Shown one piece after another: positions 36,700 to 48,265 of a DNA stretch of 64,000 bases. The notes beneath the pieces were generated by a model that saw nothing but the letters and a program-made list of their open reading frames with translations, did not search any database and had not been told where the DNA came from. Origin of the DNA: Ailanthus altissimus (Eukaryota > Streptophyta > Magnoliopsida > Sapindales > Simaroubaceae). The stretch's first letter is position 1; each line of letters begins with the position of its first letter. The stretch spans positions 11,318,501-11,382,500 of the forward strand of contig OX327690.1 of NCBI GenBank assembly GCA_946807835.1. Reading direction: 5' to 3'. The translations under genes were made by a program, and so were the position numbers.

Positions 36700-37492
36700 G
36701 GAAGTTAAAATCTTATTATTATGTTCTTGTTCTTGTTGTTCTTCATGGATTAGTTTGATACTCTTAGTTTTGTGATGAGCTAAACTTGTTATTCCAAGGT
36801 TAGATTATGTGAACCTAGTATATAGTTGAATTTTATTAATTCTTAGTTTATAAACTTAATTATTATAATTGATTCATTCTATCTTGTGTTTAATGATTTT
36901 ATTATACCTAATCAATATTTTGAATGATTAAGGAACTATGATGAATTCAACGGATGGATTCATATGTTTAGCCTATGATAGTTTGATGCATGATCATAGG
37001 GTAACAATTATGAGTTCCATCTAGGATGGACATATACCTAGGTGGCATGTATGGTATAATTTAGACTGGATCTTAATGAATTACATTCTGATTTGATTAT
37101 CATAGACATATAGGCGATTGTTAGAATGCGTAATATAGTCACTTGACCATCGACAGAGGTTGTGATGAGATTAGTGTCTAAGCCAATAATTGGTATTAAG
37201 AGATTAACTAAGAAGTTAATAAATTCAATGAAATACTAGAGGACGAGTCGAAATCCTAGATTATCTTTATTTGTGAATTCTACCCTTTGTTTTTTTTAGT
37301 TTAATTGATAGGGTTAGATTAGTTAATTAAATTTTAAATTGTGATTTTCTGAATAAAAGTTAAGTATGTACAATTTTAGTACTTGATTTATAGACTTAGA
37401 TCGCATAGTCTTTGTAAGATCGATATCTAGACTTAAAATCTTATATTACTTGATACGATAGCGTGTGCTTGCGCTTAACTAGTATAACATCA
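36700..37492 (+). repeat. LTR-A-related end fragment, plus orientation
   Basis: Diverged match to 10450-11227: 'gatggacatatacctaggtggc', 'gcatgtatgg', then 'ttacttgatacgatagcg' and the end 'ataacatca'. The left limit is approximate. Confidence 0.55.
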
Positions 37493-37594
37493 ATCAGTTA
37501 CCGTTCCTCTTTAACTAATTGACCTGCTTTCTCAAATAGTTATGTTCATTCGTTGTATGGTTATAGTCTTGGTGGAATTCACATATCTTAAATT

Positions 37595-37827
37595 TTTTTT
37601 CTTACAAATACAAATGTTGGCTTGCATTTGGCTTAATAAGCAACCACTTTTCTTTTACTACCTCATAAATGATGTCCTAAGGGAACTCGAGGGCAACCTA
37701 CTCCCTCTATCATTACGCAATGATAGAGGGAGTAGGTTGCCCTCAAGTTCCCTTGGGACATCATTTATGAGGTAGTCAAAGAAAAGTGGTTGCTTATTGA
37801 GCCAACATTTGTATTTGTAAGAAAAAA
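37595..37827. repeat. Long near-perfect foldback (inverted repeat)
   Basis: Left arm 37595-37714 and right arm 37719-37827 are inverted copies around a four-base loop (acgc). By my count there are four substitutions over about 109 paired positions, plus one 11-base bulge in the left arm ('ttgcatttggc' present once more). The two overlapping ORFs on opposite strands (37542-37775 plus, 37849-37658 minus) are mirror images created by this palindrome, not genes. A further direct copy of the outer left-arm sequence follows at 37828-37858. Confidence 0.9.
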
Positions 37828-37858
37828 TGTTGGCTTGCATTTGGCTCAATAAGCAAAT

Positions 37859-40560
37859 GCTGGTGGACCAAAGGGTTGGTGGGCTCTACTACAGTCTTAC
37901 ACCTGCGTTATAGGCAATTTAAAGTTTACAGTGAGCTCTATGTCCCTTAATTCATCAACAAGTGGGGACCTTCACTCTCACTTTATAGATTGCTCAATTG
38001 GTACCTTAGTTTACTAAGGTATTCCTGGCACCTTGTGTAGTCACCTCTCTAGAGCCTGTTCACTAGTCCTTTTCTTAGTGGCATCTTCTTCCCTACTTTA
38101 TTGCTTAGCATTCAACAAACACTTGACATCATTCTTCTCGAGGCTATTTTCATCCAATTATATGGCTTGGTTTCTACCCCGCTTAGAATCTTTGACATGT
38201 GATCTAGCCAATGTTCTTTTTTAAAGGCCATTTCACTACTTATGACTCCTTAGCCGTAGTTTTAATTGTTCTTATGGAGCTTCTCCCTTTAGCCAATTTT
38301 TCTTTTAATGTTTGGGTATATTGGTAGCTTAGTTCAACAACAAGCATTAATGGTTTATGTTATCTCTATGTAGAGCAGCAATTGGGTTCCTACAACTTAT
38401 TTCTCAACTCGACCATTTCCTGACTTCCTCAAAGCCTATAAAACTTCTTCAAACAATTCTCTCGTTGCTTCATTATCTTTCCTTACCATTACCAACTCTT
38501 TTTTGTTCTCTTGTAACTCTTTTTTTAATCTCTATCTTCAATAGTGATCTCTATCAACCTCTTCGTGAGGGTTGTGCTCGTCTTCTAATCCATGCCTCAA
38601 TAATTCCTCGGGTTCCTCAACAAACTCAGATTTTATGATCCGAGCTCATTATAGTACTTTGATCTTCCTCCCTAGAATGTATCACAATTTTTTCTTATGT
38701 GGACTTCTTGTTAAGAAATGAATTAGTTGTAACCATAGTTTTTTATTAGTCATCGAAAGGACCTTGGTTTGCAAATAGATTTCTTTCTAGGACTCATTTA
38801 TCTCCTTTAGCTAAATCTCTCATGGTCTTTGTTGGGGATTTGACTTGCACCCATAAACTTTGACTAAATTGCATTGGTTGTTATTTTGACAACCCTCCAA
38901 TGTTTAAGTTAAACTTATAGTCTTAAAGAATTTTTAGAGAAATTTTAGAAATTAGTCAATAGTTCTTGCCTTCATTTTTTTTTTCCTAAAAAAATCATTG
39001 TTCTTAATCCCTTGTACGCATTTTTTGGGCCTCCTTTTATAGGTCTTGTGACTAGGTTGTTACTCTTTTAAGTTATCACCATGTCATAAAGTGAGCGGGA
39101 AAAAGAGAAGTTATGGCGAGTATTAATAGGTCTTTGTGTTTCTTGGGAAGTGTGAGCATAGTAGTGTTACTTTCGCGGTCGAGGTAGTTCCCAAGTTCAT
39201 TAGTTAGTTGTTATTTACCTTTACCTTACAACCACATATCTCGGTTGTTGGGGTTCTCAACTCCAAAATGTTGAGAATTTATGTTTGGGTAAAGTTCTCA
39301 AATTCGTAGTCTCCATAGTTTTTCGTTAATGGGCTTTAGGTTTTTTTGAGATTGTTAAGCCCTTAAAATTTGGCCTCGATCTTCTTGCTCATGAAAAGTT
39401 TAAGCCTTCTGATTTTAATGAACTTTTGTGAATCAAGTTGTTTAAAAATTCAGGAACAATATTATACTTTATCGTTTAACATATATCTAGTAAATTTGCA
39501 TATCGATGTTATATTAATTAAAATATAAATAGTGCAAGTTTAAAGTTATTCTTTAAAAGTGTAAGTGTAATATTATTCTTTAATTAAATGATCATTTTTT
39601 TGAGTGGAAGAAAAGTATGTAGCCGAAATATTTGTTTCCAAAGCAGTCCCTTGTATCAGTTTATTTTATATTATTTCTTTGGTTAAAGGGAAATGGCATT
39701 TAGAGAAAAGTATACGAGGATTGTTCCATTGATCTAGAGACACCTGTATTTTTTGGTTAAATCGATCGCATATGATAAAACTCCTTAAATCATGAAGATT
39801 AATTTCTCTTTGATATTAACAACTCAGTTTGATAAATTTAATTGGCATGTGCAGTTAGCCGTCAACGAGAATTTTGCTTTGAACTGTTACAAACTTTGAT
39901 GGAGGGCAGTACATGACATCAAAATGGCTTGTCACTTCAACTTAAGAAGTTAAAGATCTCGCTGGATATGGACAAGATTAGCTGAATTTGAATTCTTTTG
40001 TTCATTTGGTTTGTTTTTTTTTTTTCTGTTCTGTTCAAGAATGCCAGTATGCTAGAGAAGAATAAGACGGCTGTTTATGCACAAACTTATATTTTTAGCG
40101 GATCTGGATCCTCGTTCTCATCAGTTAGGGTAGAGATAGAGCAGGTGCCAGGAACTAAGGGATCCTTTTGAATTTCTTAAGTTGTAAAGTTATATCTTCA
40201 ATTTCGTCTCAAGGTTTCACGATTTCGTTAAGCCCTTGAAAAGCGTATACAGATCTTTTATGAAATTCATATTTTAGTTCAAAGTATTCCTCGCTCACTG
40301 AGCAAAACAAGGAGAAAGGCAGAGCACGGTAGGATAAAGAGATTTCAATTGTTCATTTTTTTTAATAATACAATTCAATGTTTCTATAATTTTTTGTCTT
40401 TTTCTTTCAAGACGAAAGCAACTATAAAGCTTTGATATTTCTCCTTCCATCTTATGCAAGAACCTTCCAGACCATAATTTTTCCAGCAATATGGTAAGAA
40501 CGAGCATCTATTTTTACATGCTCACATAAAGAACAAAAAAAATGGAGTGAAATGAGCGAG
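37859..40560. other. Unassigned; probable decayed element then low-copy flank of RBR gene
   Basis: 37859-39000: the minus strand shows broken Lys/Glu-rich, coiled-coil-like pieces (for example near 38640-38360) with stops in every frame; I do not recognise the family. 39560-40560: no repeat copies seen elsewhere in the window, so this is probably the downstream flank of the RBR gene. A 70-codon minus-strand frame at 40507-40295 is not supported as a gene. Confidence 0.35.
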
Positions 40561-40644
40561 AAACTCTCCACCTCCTCTAGTAGTAGCACTTTGGTAGGTT
40601 ATCAACTTATTCTCCCATTCTAGAGTAGGTACTTTATATTGGCT

Positions 40645-43600
40645 TCATTGCGTATAATCTTCGTAATAATTGTCACTTATCACAGAGACAAACCTTTCCA
40701 GCCAAGGTAGTTGGTAGAGATCTTTCATGGCATCTACATACGAGTCTGTACAGCGGGGTGGGGATTGGTATGGATGATGATCACTCAGACTGAAACCCCC
40801 AGCAAGGAATCGTTGGATCAGAGCCAGCTGGGATCTCTCTTGGTCTGAGTAAGCATCCATGATCATGGGGAAAGAGTTGAAAGTTTCACATGCCCATTGT
40901 TCTGATTCTTGGATTGATTGGGTCACTGAGTCTTCTGAGTTGTCTTCGTCCCAAAAGGCACATTGACAAGTCTGTTGGTTATCTCTATAATCAGCACCAC
41001 AAGAATAACAGAACTCATGTCCACACCTGCAAATCAAACATGTTAAGTCAACCTTCATATGAAAATACACAGACTAGTTCGCACATGGACAACATGTGTA
41101 GGAAACAGCAGTTAGGTCATATGCTTCAGCAACATCCAAGCTGCTTAGCTATGACTGATGTGTATCACAACAGATTATTAATTATTATCCGATATATAGC
41201 ACAAGATATCTTCAGACAATTCTTTCACCAGCTCACATGTATGATTTTTGCACAGTTTATTTAGTTCTACATTTATGGACAAATGCTATTAATTTGTTCA
41301 AATCTATCAATACTTGAATGAGATCAACATCCAGTAACAAAGCTCAAGTTAGTTTTGTGTGCATGAAGAGAGAGAGATCCACACAGAAAGGGAGAGACCA
41401 ACACACAGATGGAACATATACAATTAACATAAACCAACAGAGCACCTAATAAAAACATATCAAGTTTCATCAAGACTTCGGGAAAAGATAGTTTTGGATA
41501 TAGGTGAAGTATCTCAACTAGGAACTCATGTTAAAAAACAGAATAAAAGAGGCCACCACATAATAATCCAACTATATAGTCAAGACTACAAAAGAGAAGA
41601 TTGTTTTGGGCAAGGGTGAATCATCCAAGCAAGAATTTAGGATCTTCCATCCCCTTTTTGTGACTTCTACATTTTTCTATTTGCATCTTTATCAAGTATT
41701 GATAACACTCAAATTTATGAACCATAATCCTCCTCCTTATCCAGTCAACTAAATTCAACAATTTTTAAGCAATTAGAAGGTAAAAGAATTTATTTTCGCC
41801 ATTCAATGCTAGTTAAAGCCAGAGTATATTAAGTCTTGAGCAGATATATCCTCTTTTATGTAATTTTGGCCTCCTTTCCATATTTTAATATAAGTTAAAT
41901 CACTCTCCTAAGCTGTTCCATTCATGTTTTCTTTTACACAAGATGGAACCATCTTCAAGCTGTTCCATTCATTTTTTCTTTTACACAAGACGGAACCATC
42001 TTCAATCATCTCATCTTCCCCCAAATGATGCCACCTCCATCCTCCACATATTCATTCATTTCTTGTTCTATCTTTTCTAATGTTGCTACACTATCCATCT
42101 TACTGAGTTCAACTAGAGTACTACAAGGTGCTTCCTAAAGCTCAACATTTTAGACCATTACATGCAATTGACCTTTCTGACACATAATTTGCCATTTATA
42201 AGAATCCTACAATTTCGATATAGTCCCAATATAGTTTCTAACATCATCCACTCTCTAATCTTATGATCAACATCCTTATTATCTCTTGGACCATCTTCTT
42301 AGAATGACTATTAGTGCGTCAAATACCCAAGGTGTACAAAAAAGAGCAAACCTTCAACACTAACAAAGAGGAGACTAAGATCTAAAACCACAAAGTCCTG
42401 AAGGCAATTTTATCAATTTGCCAGGACCTGTAAGAACCTTACTCTCTGTGCATGCTACTTCCAATCAGAACATCATGCTTCCACATTGCATATATAATAC
42501 AAGCTAGAAATCAGATGATTGAATCAATCAATTTTTTCAAAATTCTAGATGCCAAATTAATTATTTGTGAGTGAATGAGAGAAAGATTTACAGGTATAAA
42601 ATGGTTTCAATACTTTCTAACTCATCTACCAACAATATTTTTATGAAAAACAACACCATTACCGATGGAGCAAGTGATATATCTTACCAGCAGGTCATGT
42701 GATGGCAACCTTGAGTAAGCTCAATCATCCTGCGGCACTGCTGGCAGCGCCTCCACCTTTTGTTTTGAGCCAACCGATGCAAGGTAATGTCTGCTGCATC
42801 TCTCTCCTCCAAAGGGAGATTCTGGTACTCTTCACAACTCATTGAAGAATGCCAAGGAGCCCTACACTCCACACAGATAAATCTTTGACAAACTGGGCAC
42901 TCAACACAGCTGTTATCAGTAGACTGGCTTGATGAACTTGCCCTAGCTGACAAGCATTCATGAGGATCAAGCACGACAGAACAATTGGGAAAGGGGCAGT
43001 AGATTCTATCCGAGTGGAGGATGTTTGCTTCTGCAAGGGCTCTCTCAAAGGATTCATATGAATTGAGTGGAAGAAAAGATCTGCATTCTAAGGTGGAGAT
43101 GCAATATTTGCACCTCAACTGAGGACATCTGATTGGGACCTGAGATGACTGGACTTTTCCGTCAACATAGGTTCTCATACATTGTGAACAAAACTTGTGG
43201 GAACATTTCATTGTGATCATCATTGGTGAAGGCTTGTCCTCGCAGCAGATAGAACAGTTTTCTTGTGATTTATCCCACTTGGCAAGAGAAGAGACAACAC
43301 CAATTGCTATTTGGGCTAATCTCAGTGGCCTCTCAAGATCAAGACTGGGAACAAGCTTTAAAACAAAAGCTTCAAGATTACTGGTAAGTTCTAAGATTCT
43401 CTCTCTCAGTGCCACCAGAAGCGGAATGTCAAGTTTCTCCTCATGTGTGATCTGAAAAAGATTCACACGTCTAGCATTCAATATACTGTATTTAATAAAT
43501 TCCGTTATAGCTATTTCAAGAATTCCTCACAATAATCAAATTTTCTCTGTACCACAACATGTGCACTCTTGGACAAGTTGTAGGCTACAAAACACAGAAA

Positions 43601-44301
43601 AGTAAGCATAGATCTTGCTCTTGCAGCTAAAAGTTCTTCAAGGGAGGATAATACAAGGAGATCAGAGGGAAAAAGCATTGTGGACAAGCGCAAATAAGCT
43701 CAATTGTATGATGTGGGAAAATAATAAAGCAGAGTACACTAAATTCTGACATTTTAAGGAGCTTAATCAAAACTTAGTATCATAAACACACTGCTGCAGG
43801 AACCTGTAGAATTCTGTATTGAGATTTTACTCCAAATTTATAAGACAAAGACAAAAAGTCTTCTGAAATGGGGCAAACCTGATCATACAACAACTCAGAA
43901 TCCGTGAAAGCATACACGCGGCGAATTTTATTCTGCATTACCTCAGCCAGACCATCAATAAGAGCTAAATAATCAGCCACAGATTCCTCCACACAAAACT
44001 CAAGTTTCTTCTGCACCTGAATAACAGGAAGATCAATTGATCTCTCAATTACCACACCAATTCCAGAGAATCCAGAACCAGACTCCCCAGCCTCAGTTAT
44101 TGACATGCCCTTGAAGAACATCTTCACTGAAAAATCATCAAGTTCCTCCTTCAGTACTTCCTTCACCACCAAATCTTCAGTCTCCTTCCATAATTCCTCA
44201 TCTTCACAACAACTCCTAAATTCTTCCTCATCTTCTTCTAATTTCACTTCAATGGCTATATGTACAGAAAACTCATCACGAAGTGTATTTTGATTTTCCA
44301 T
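40645..44301 (-). CDS. RBR-type E3 ubiquitin ligase with N-terminal RNase H-like domain
   Basis: Three exons on the minus strand: 44301-43879, 43451-42688 and 41026-40645. Junctions are CAG|GTTTG...TTTTTCAG|ATC (phase 0) and TGCTG|GTAAGA...TTTGCAG|GTG (phase 2), giving about 522 residues. The ATG at 44301 is preceded in frame by a stop at 44316-44314. Residues 1-80 are acidic. About 65-190 resemble the RNase H-like fold of plant RBR proteins ('ESVADYLALIDGL', 'VYAFTDSELLYDQ'), without a full catalytic set. RING1 uses C207, C210, C224, H226, C229, C232, C250 and C255. IBR follows at about 275-345 ('CPFPNCSVVL', 'CPVCQRFICVEC'). RING2 spans 'CQQCRRMIELTQGCHHMTCW' and 'CGHEFCYSCG'; the cysteine in GCHHM, about residue 390, is the expected catalytic one. 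RBR ligases take ubiquitin from E2 onto this cysteine and then onto a substrate. The substrate is unknown. It appears intact. Confidence 0.9.
41027..42687 (-). other. RBR gene intron 2 (1661 bp)
   Basis: GT-AG intron splitting the RING2 domain after the codon for the Cys in HMTC. It includes a 47-bp tandem duplication at 41911-42004. No nested gene was seen. Confidence 0.85.
41911..42004. repeat. 47-bp tandem duplication in intron 2
   Basis: Two copies starting at 41911 and 41958 ('agctgttccattcat'), nearly identical. Confidence 0.85.
43452..43878 (-). other. RBR gene intron 1 (427 bp)
   Basis: GT-AG intron between the RNase H-like N-terminal part and its continuation. Splicing in phase 0 joins DQ to ITHEEK, which fits the usual spacing before 'LVALRERI'. 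A 60-codon open frame inside it (43693-43511) is not needed for the domain. Confidence 0.8.
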
Positions 44302-44950
44302 TTCTAACACCAGTTAGTCCACAAAAACCAACAAACAGCTATGCAACTCCTAATGCTTCAAGCTTTGATATGAAACCATCAGCAAATGAACCCAAAAATT
44401 CCTTCTTTTAGCATCTATATCTCCAGGAATCACAATAAAAATCGAGAAACTGATTAAAAAGTGCGGGCACTAGAATGAGGTCCTGCACAGATTGCAAAGA
44501 AAGAAAAATATCAGACACTGAACTTTTAGCTCCTTATTTTAAAACCAAAGCCTAACAAATACCCACCAGCAGATCAATTAAAAACTCCAAATTTCACCCA
44601 ATACAATTCCCAAAAACTAATAAAGAAACAACCCAGGTAGCCCAAAAAGCCAAAACAAATCAATGTTCAACTACAAGAAAATACGATCTTTGTTACTTGT
44701 ACATTAATCAACAAACCAAATGGTCCCCTAAATCAATCCCTCTATTTCAAGCCAAAAGAAAAAGAATAATACACAAATGCATTACAGAAAAAAAAAAAAA
44801 AGTATCAACTAGGAGGGCAGAAATGAAGAAGGTTCCATACCAATACCATGCCCGTCACTGTTAGGTCGGGCCTTATAGTTATCTGGAGGGAATGTGAAGA
44901 GTTGGTTGTAAGAAAACCCTAATCTGACAAGTGATCTTGAGTCTGAGGGC
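44302..44950 (-). promoter_or_regulatory. Probable RBR 5' leader with an intron
   Basis: The minus strand upstream of the ATG has a good acceptor, a pyrimidine-rich run then 'tctgtgcag|gacctc', at 44483. Candidate donors are near 44840-44846 ('ttg|gtatgg' or 'atg|gtattg'). A leader intron of about 360 bp is likely but not proven. No clear TATA box was found. Confidence 0.35.
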
Positions 44951-45129
44951 AAAAGCTTTTTAATTTACTAAGATTAGATTAAGATTCTCATGTGGAGAGA
45001 GAAAAGGCGGAATATGATCAGTTATTATTTGCTGTGAATGGCGTGAGATAAAAGGAACCTGTTCTCTTGTGCTTAGCTGGCATTCTTGCACTTGCTTTTC
45101 TTGACTTTGTGTCCAGAAGACTTGCTTTT

Positions 45130-46870
45130 TTCACACTTAAGGATTAATCTTAAATGCTGATAAATTATTTATGGAATTGGTATTGATAGTAAAATTATAT
45201 ATATCGGTTAAATAATTAATTATTTATGACATTGATATTGATAGTAAAAATATTTATATCGGTTAAATAATTAAAATTAGTTTTAAAAATAAATAAATTA
45301 ATGTCATGTTTATTAAAATACAAAATTTGTATCTATTTTTTACAAATATTATATTTTAAATTTCAAATGATTATTATGTTACATCATTAACTACAATATC
45401 ATCTTTTTATTATAATTAATTAATAATTTTCTTAAATAATTAGGGAGATTATATTGACCTTTAATAATTGGAGGAATTAACACAATCTTGTTAAATAATA
45501 AAAAGAATTACTTTATTCTCTGTTAGAATTTAAATCATACGTCAAGGATGTATAGTATTTACCACTTAAGCAAGTGTCTAGGTGTCCAAAATTTGTATAT
45601 AAACTATGCAAATATAATATTATTATTTATAATTTATAATTTAGCTTTACTATAAAGTATATATTCTTTAACCTTTTATTTATTATAAAAATGATAACCA
45701 TCCTTTTCCACAAAGGATGTAATTCTCATTCTTAAAAATTGATATTATATTTATTTGCGTGTATTTATTAGTTATAAGTAAATTTTGCATTGGTAATATT
45801 TAAAATTAAAAACACTTGAATTATATTTTGTCAAGGTGTGTTGATACTTTAATTGATAAATTCAGATAATTTATTTATTAAAAAATCAAATTTGTAATTA
45901 ATTTTTAGAATTTTAATGATTTTATGCTAAGATGTTGTGTTATTCACCTCCAAAACAATTAATACAAGCTTAAGGATTTTCTTCTGAGTTTAGTTTAAAT
46001 TAATAACTTTAAGGAGGTTGGTATGGAACAAAGAGTGTGTATGATAAATAATCATAAGATGTTGACAATAATTACATTGTGAAAATGATTTATCTCCAAA
46101 ATGTGCTATGCTATCTTAGATTTTAGCAATTGAATCTTTTAAATTTTATAAATTTAAATAGTTAGAATCTTTTGAAAGGTTAACATAATTGCTTTTTTTT
46201 TTAAGGTTTTATTACTCTACAAGGTGAAATAGTAAGTGACGAACCTCATAATGTAGCATCACTTATTTATATAATATTAGGATTTCTCCAATAAAATCTA
46301 GATCATATATTTAAGAAGGGATCTTTTATCAGATTTAGTAAAAATTTATTTTTGTTTAAATACCTGCAATCTAATTCAAATATTTATTCACATTTAAAGA
46401 GATATATTTAGTAGAAATTTATTTAAAGAGAGATTTGAAGAGACATATGAACTCCTCATTCCTTCACAATTATATTACGTGGTAATTCACTGGCATCATG
46501 TGATTAATAAATAACTTTGAGGAATTTATGAAAGTTATACGCTTACCAATTTATTCTCTTTTTATCAATCAACAAGATAAATTAAAAAAGTAAGAAAAAA
46601 AAAAACGCAGAAAAACAGTAATGAAGAATCACAGCGAAAGGCTTTGGTTTTAAGAAACCTATGCACATGAGGTCATGGGGGTGTTTTGTCTCTAACGTTG
46701 ACGTTTTCAACGCCTTTCATGTCCTTTTCTATTTAAATAATTAACTCTGCAAAAGCGAAATGTGATAGAGTTGAAATATGAGACATTAATCATTACCAAT
46801 TCCTTTTTCCAATCAATTATTTTTTTATTGTTTACGCAAAATTAAATAAACTAATGGATTTTTCTCTCTA
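45130..46870. other. AT-rich intergenic sequence upstream of the RBR gene
   Basis: Very AT-rich, with no domain and no copy elsewhere in the window that I noticed. A short near-duplicate at 45175-45275 ('ggttaaataattaattatttatg', in part) is the only repeat seen. Confidence 0.5.
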
Positions 46871-47272
46871 GATGGTTGTCTACAGATCTCACCTATTTCT
46901 TTCTTTCTGAACTCTCTTATCTCTCCTTTTTTTTTTGTTGCTTTATGGTTGATGTAGTACTCTGGCAATTTTTTCGCATTGTAGGTGAACACTCAGAAGA
47001 GGTGTTACGTGTTGATGAGAATATGGTGCTACGACATTATTGTGATGCAAAATTTAGTTTGTTTGTTAAGGTGTTGACGGGGAAGCATTATCAATGAGAT
47101 GCTTTCTAAAATATTATGAGAAATCTTTGGAAGCTTGAGGGGGAGTGTTTGCTTCAAATGATTGGGAAAAGATGTATTTCTATGTGAATTTGAAATTGAG
47201 TTGGATAGAAAGAAAGTTTTATTTTGGCCGCCTTGGAACTTCAGTAAGTTCCTCCTTGTTATGTCGCCAATT

Positions 47273-47287
47273 TTGAAGGAGGATATT
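47273..47287. repeat. LINE-2 target-site duplication, left copy
   Basis: TTGAAGGAGGATATT, identical to 48251-48265. Confidence 0.95.
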
Positions 47288-48250
47288 TTTTTTTGGTAAA
47301 TAAGAATTTATATAAATGCTAAATCTAGCAGGTATTACAAAGCAAACTCAATAAAAGAAAAAGAAAGACAGTACAACTCATAGAGGTTAACTACCGTTAC
47401 CACCCAGCTGCTAAGTGGTCAATCCCTTGGCCATTTACAGTACTTATACATTTAAGCCAAGTAACATCCTTAATCTTTTGGTAGACTTCGCTTGTAGAAG
47501 GAGTTTTCTGTTGGAAGACCTTCAGATTCCGTTCTCTCCAAATAAAGTAGATTGTAGCGCAGAACGATACTCTTCTGATCTTACTGAGGGTAGATTTGCC
47601 TTTAGATTTTCTGCAAAAGAAGGAGATTACTCGTTGCCATCTGTTCGGGCACTGATTGAGTTGGCACGCCCTTAGTACCTTGTGCCAAATTTCACTACAA
47701 AAGTTGCATTGGAAAAATAAGTGTGTGATTGTTTCCTTGTCATTACCACAAAGAGGGCAATCATCTGATGGAATAACCCCCCATTTTTTAAGTCTCTCTT
47801 TGGTAGATAATCTGTTTTTCAAAGCTAACCAAGCAATGAAGCTGTGACTAGGTATATGTTGTGTTCCCCATATCAGTTTACACCATCCCACCTTAGCCTC
47901 ATTATTCTTAAGACATCTCCAAGTACTTGCAACAGAAAACTTTGCATTGGAACTAGCGGTGAATGAGATTCTATCTTCCCTTTCCGAAATTGAAACATTT
48001 TTGCGAAGATAGTCCCATACCTGAGAAGTGTACTCGTCCAACGGGTCAGGAAGGTTCCAATGACCATGCTGCCATAGGTCATTAACCTTAGCATCCCGAG
48101 GAATATCCGCGTCGGAGATTTCCATGTGTGGAAATTTATTAACTACTGATTCTCCACCCAGCCATGGATCCCACCAAAATTGGAAGGACTTGCCGTTTCC
48201 CAATTCATAGGAGAACAACTGTTTTATCTGACTTCTCAACCCTAGATATT
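47288..48250 (-). mobile_element. LINE-2: 5'-truncated LINE with zf-RVT domain
   Basis: A 963-bp insertion on the minus strand, bounded by identical 15-bp direct repeats and ending in a run of nine T on the plus strand (A tail). Its frame (stop at 47397) is open for about 280 codons. It holds 'FQFWWDPWLGG', 'WGTQHIPSHSFIAWLALK', 'RLSTKERLKKWGV', then the zf-RVT ligands in 'CPLCGNDKETITHLFFQC'. This is the C-terminal zinc-binding part of a plant LINE reverse transcriptase. Truncation at the 5' end is usual for target-primed insertion. The first dozen residues of the open frame, above 48250, come from the antisense strand of LINE-1, so they are not LINE-2 coding. The open frame suggests a fairly recent insertion. 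Confidence 0.92.
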
Positions 48251-48265
48251 TGAAGGAGGATATTG
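48251..48265. repeat. LINE-2 target-site duplication, right copy
   Basis: Identical to 47273-47287; together they delimit the insertion exactly. Confidence 0.95.

Noticed and set aside
37542..37849. Two ORFs on opposite strands with almost the same protein
   Set aside because: They are the two arms of one palindrome read from each strand, so similarity is a by-product of the foldback.
40295..40507. Small gene downstream of the RBR stop codon
   Set aside because: No homology or splice support; it could be 3' untranslated or intergenic sequence.
43511..43693. Extra coding exon of the RBR gene
   Set aside because: Joining the two neighbouring exons directly keeps the frame and the expected domain spacing; the open frame sits inside intron 1 and shows no RBR-related motif.
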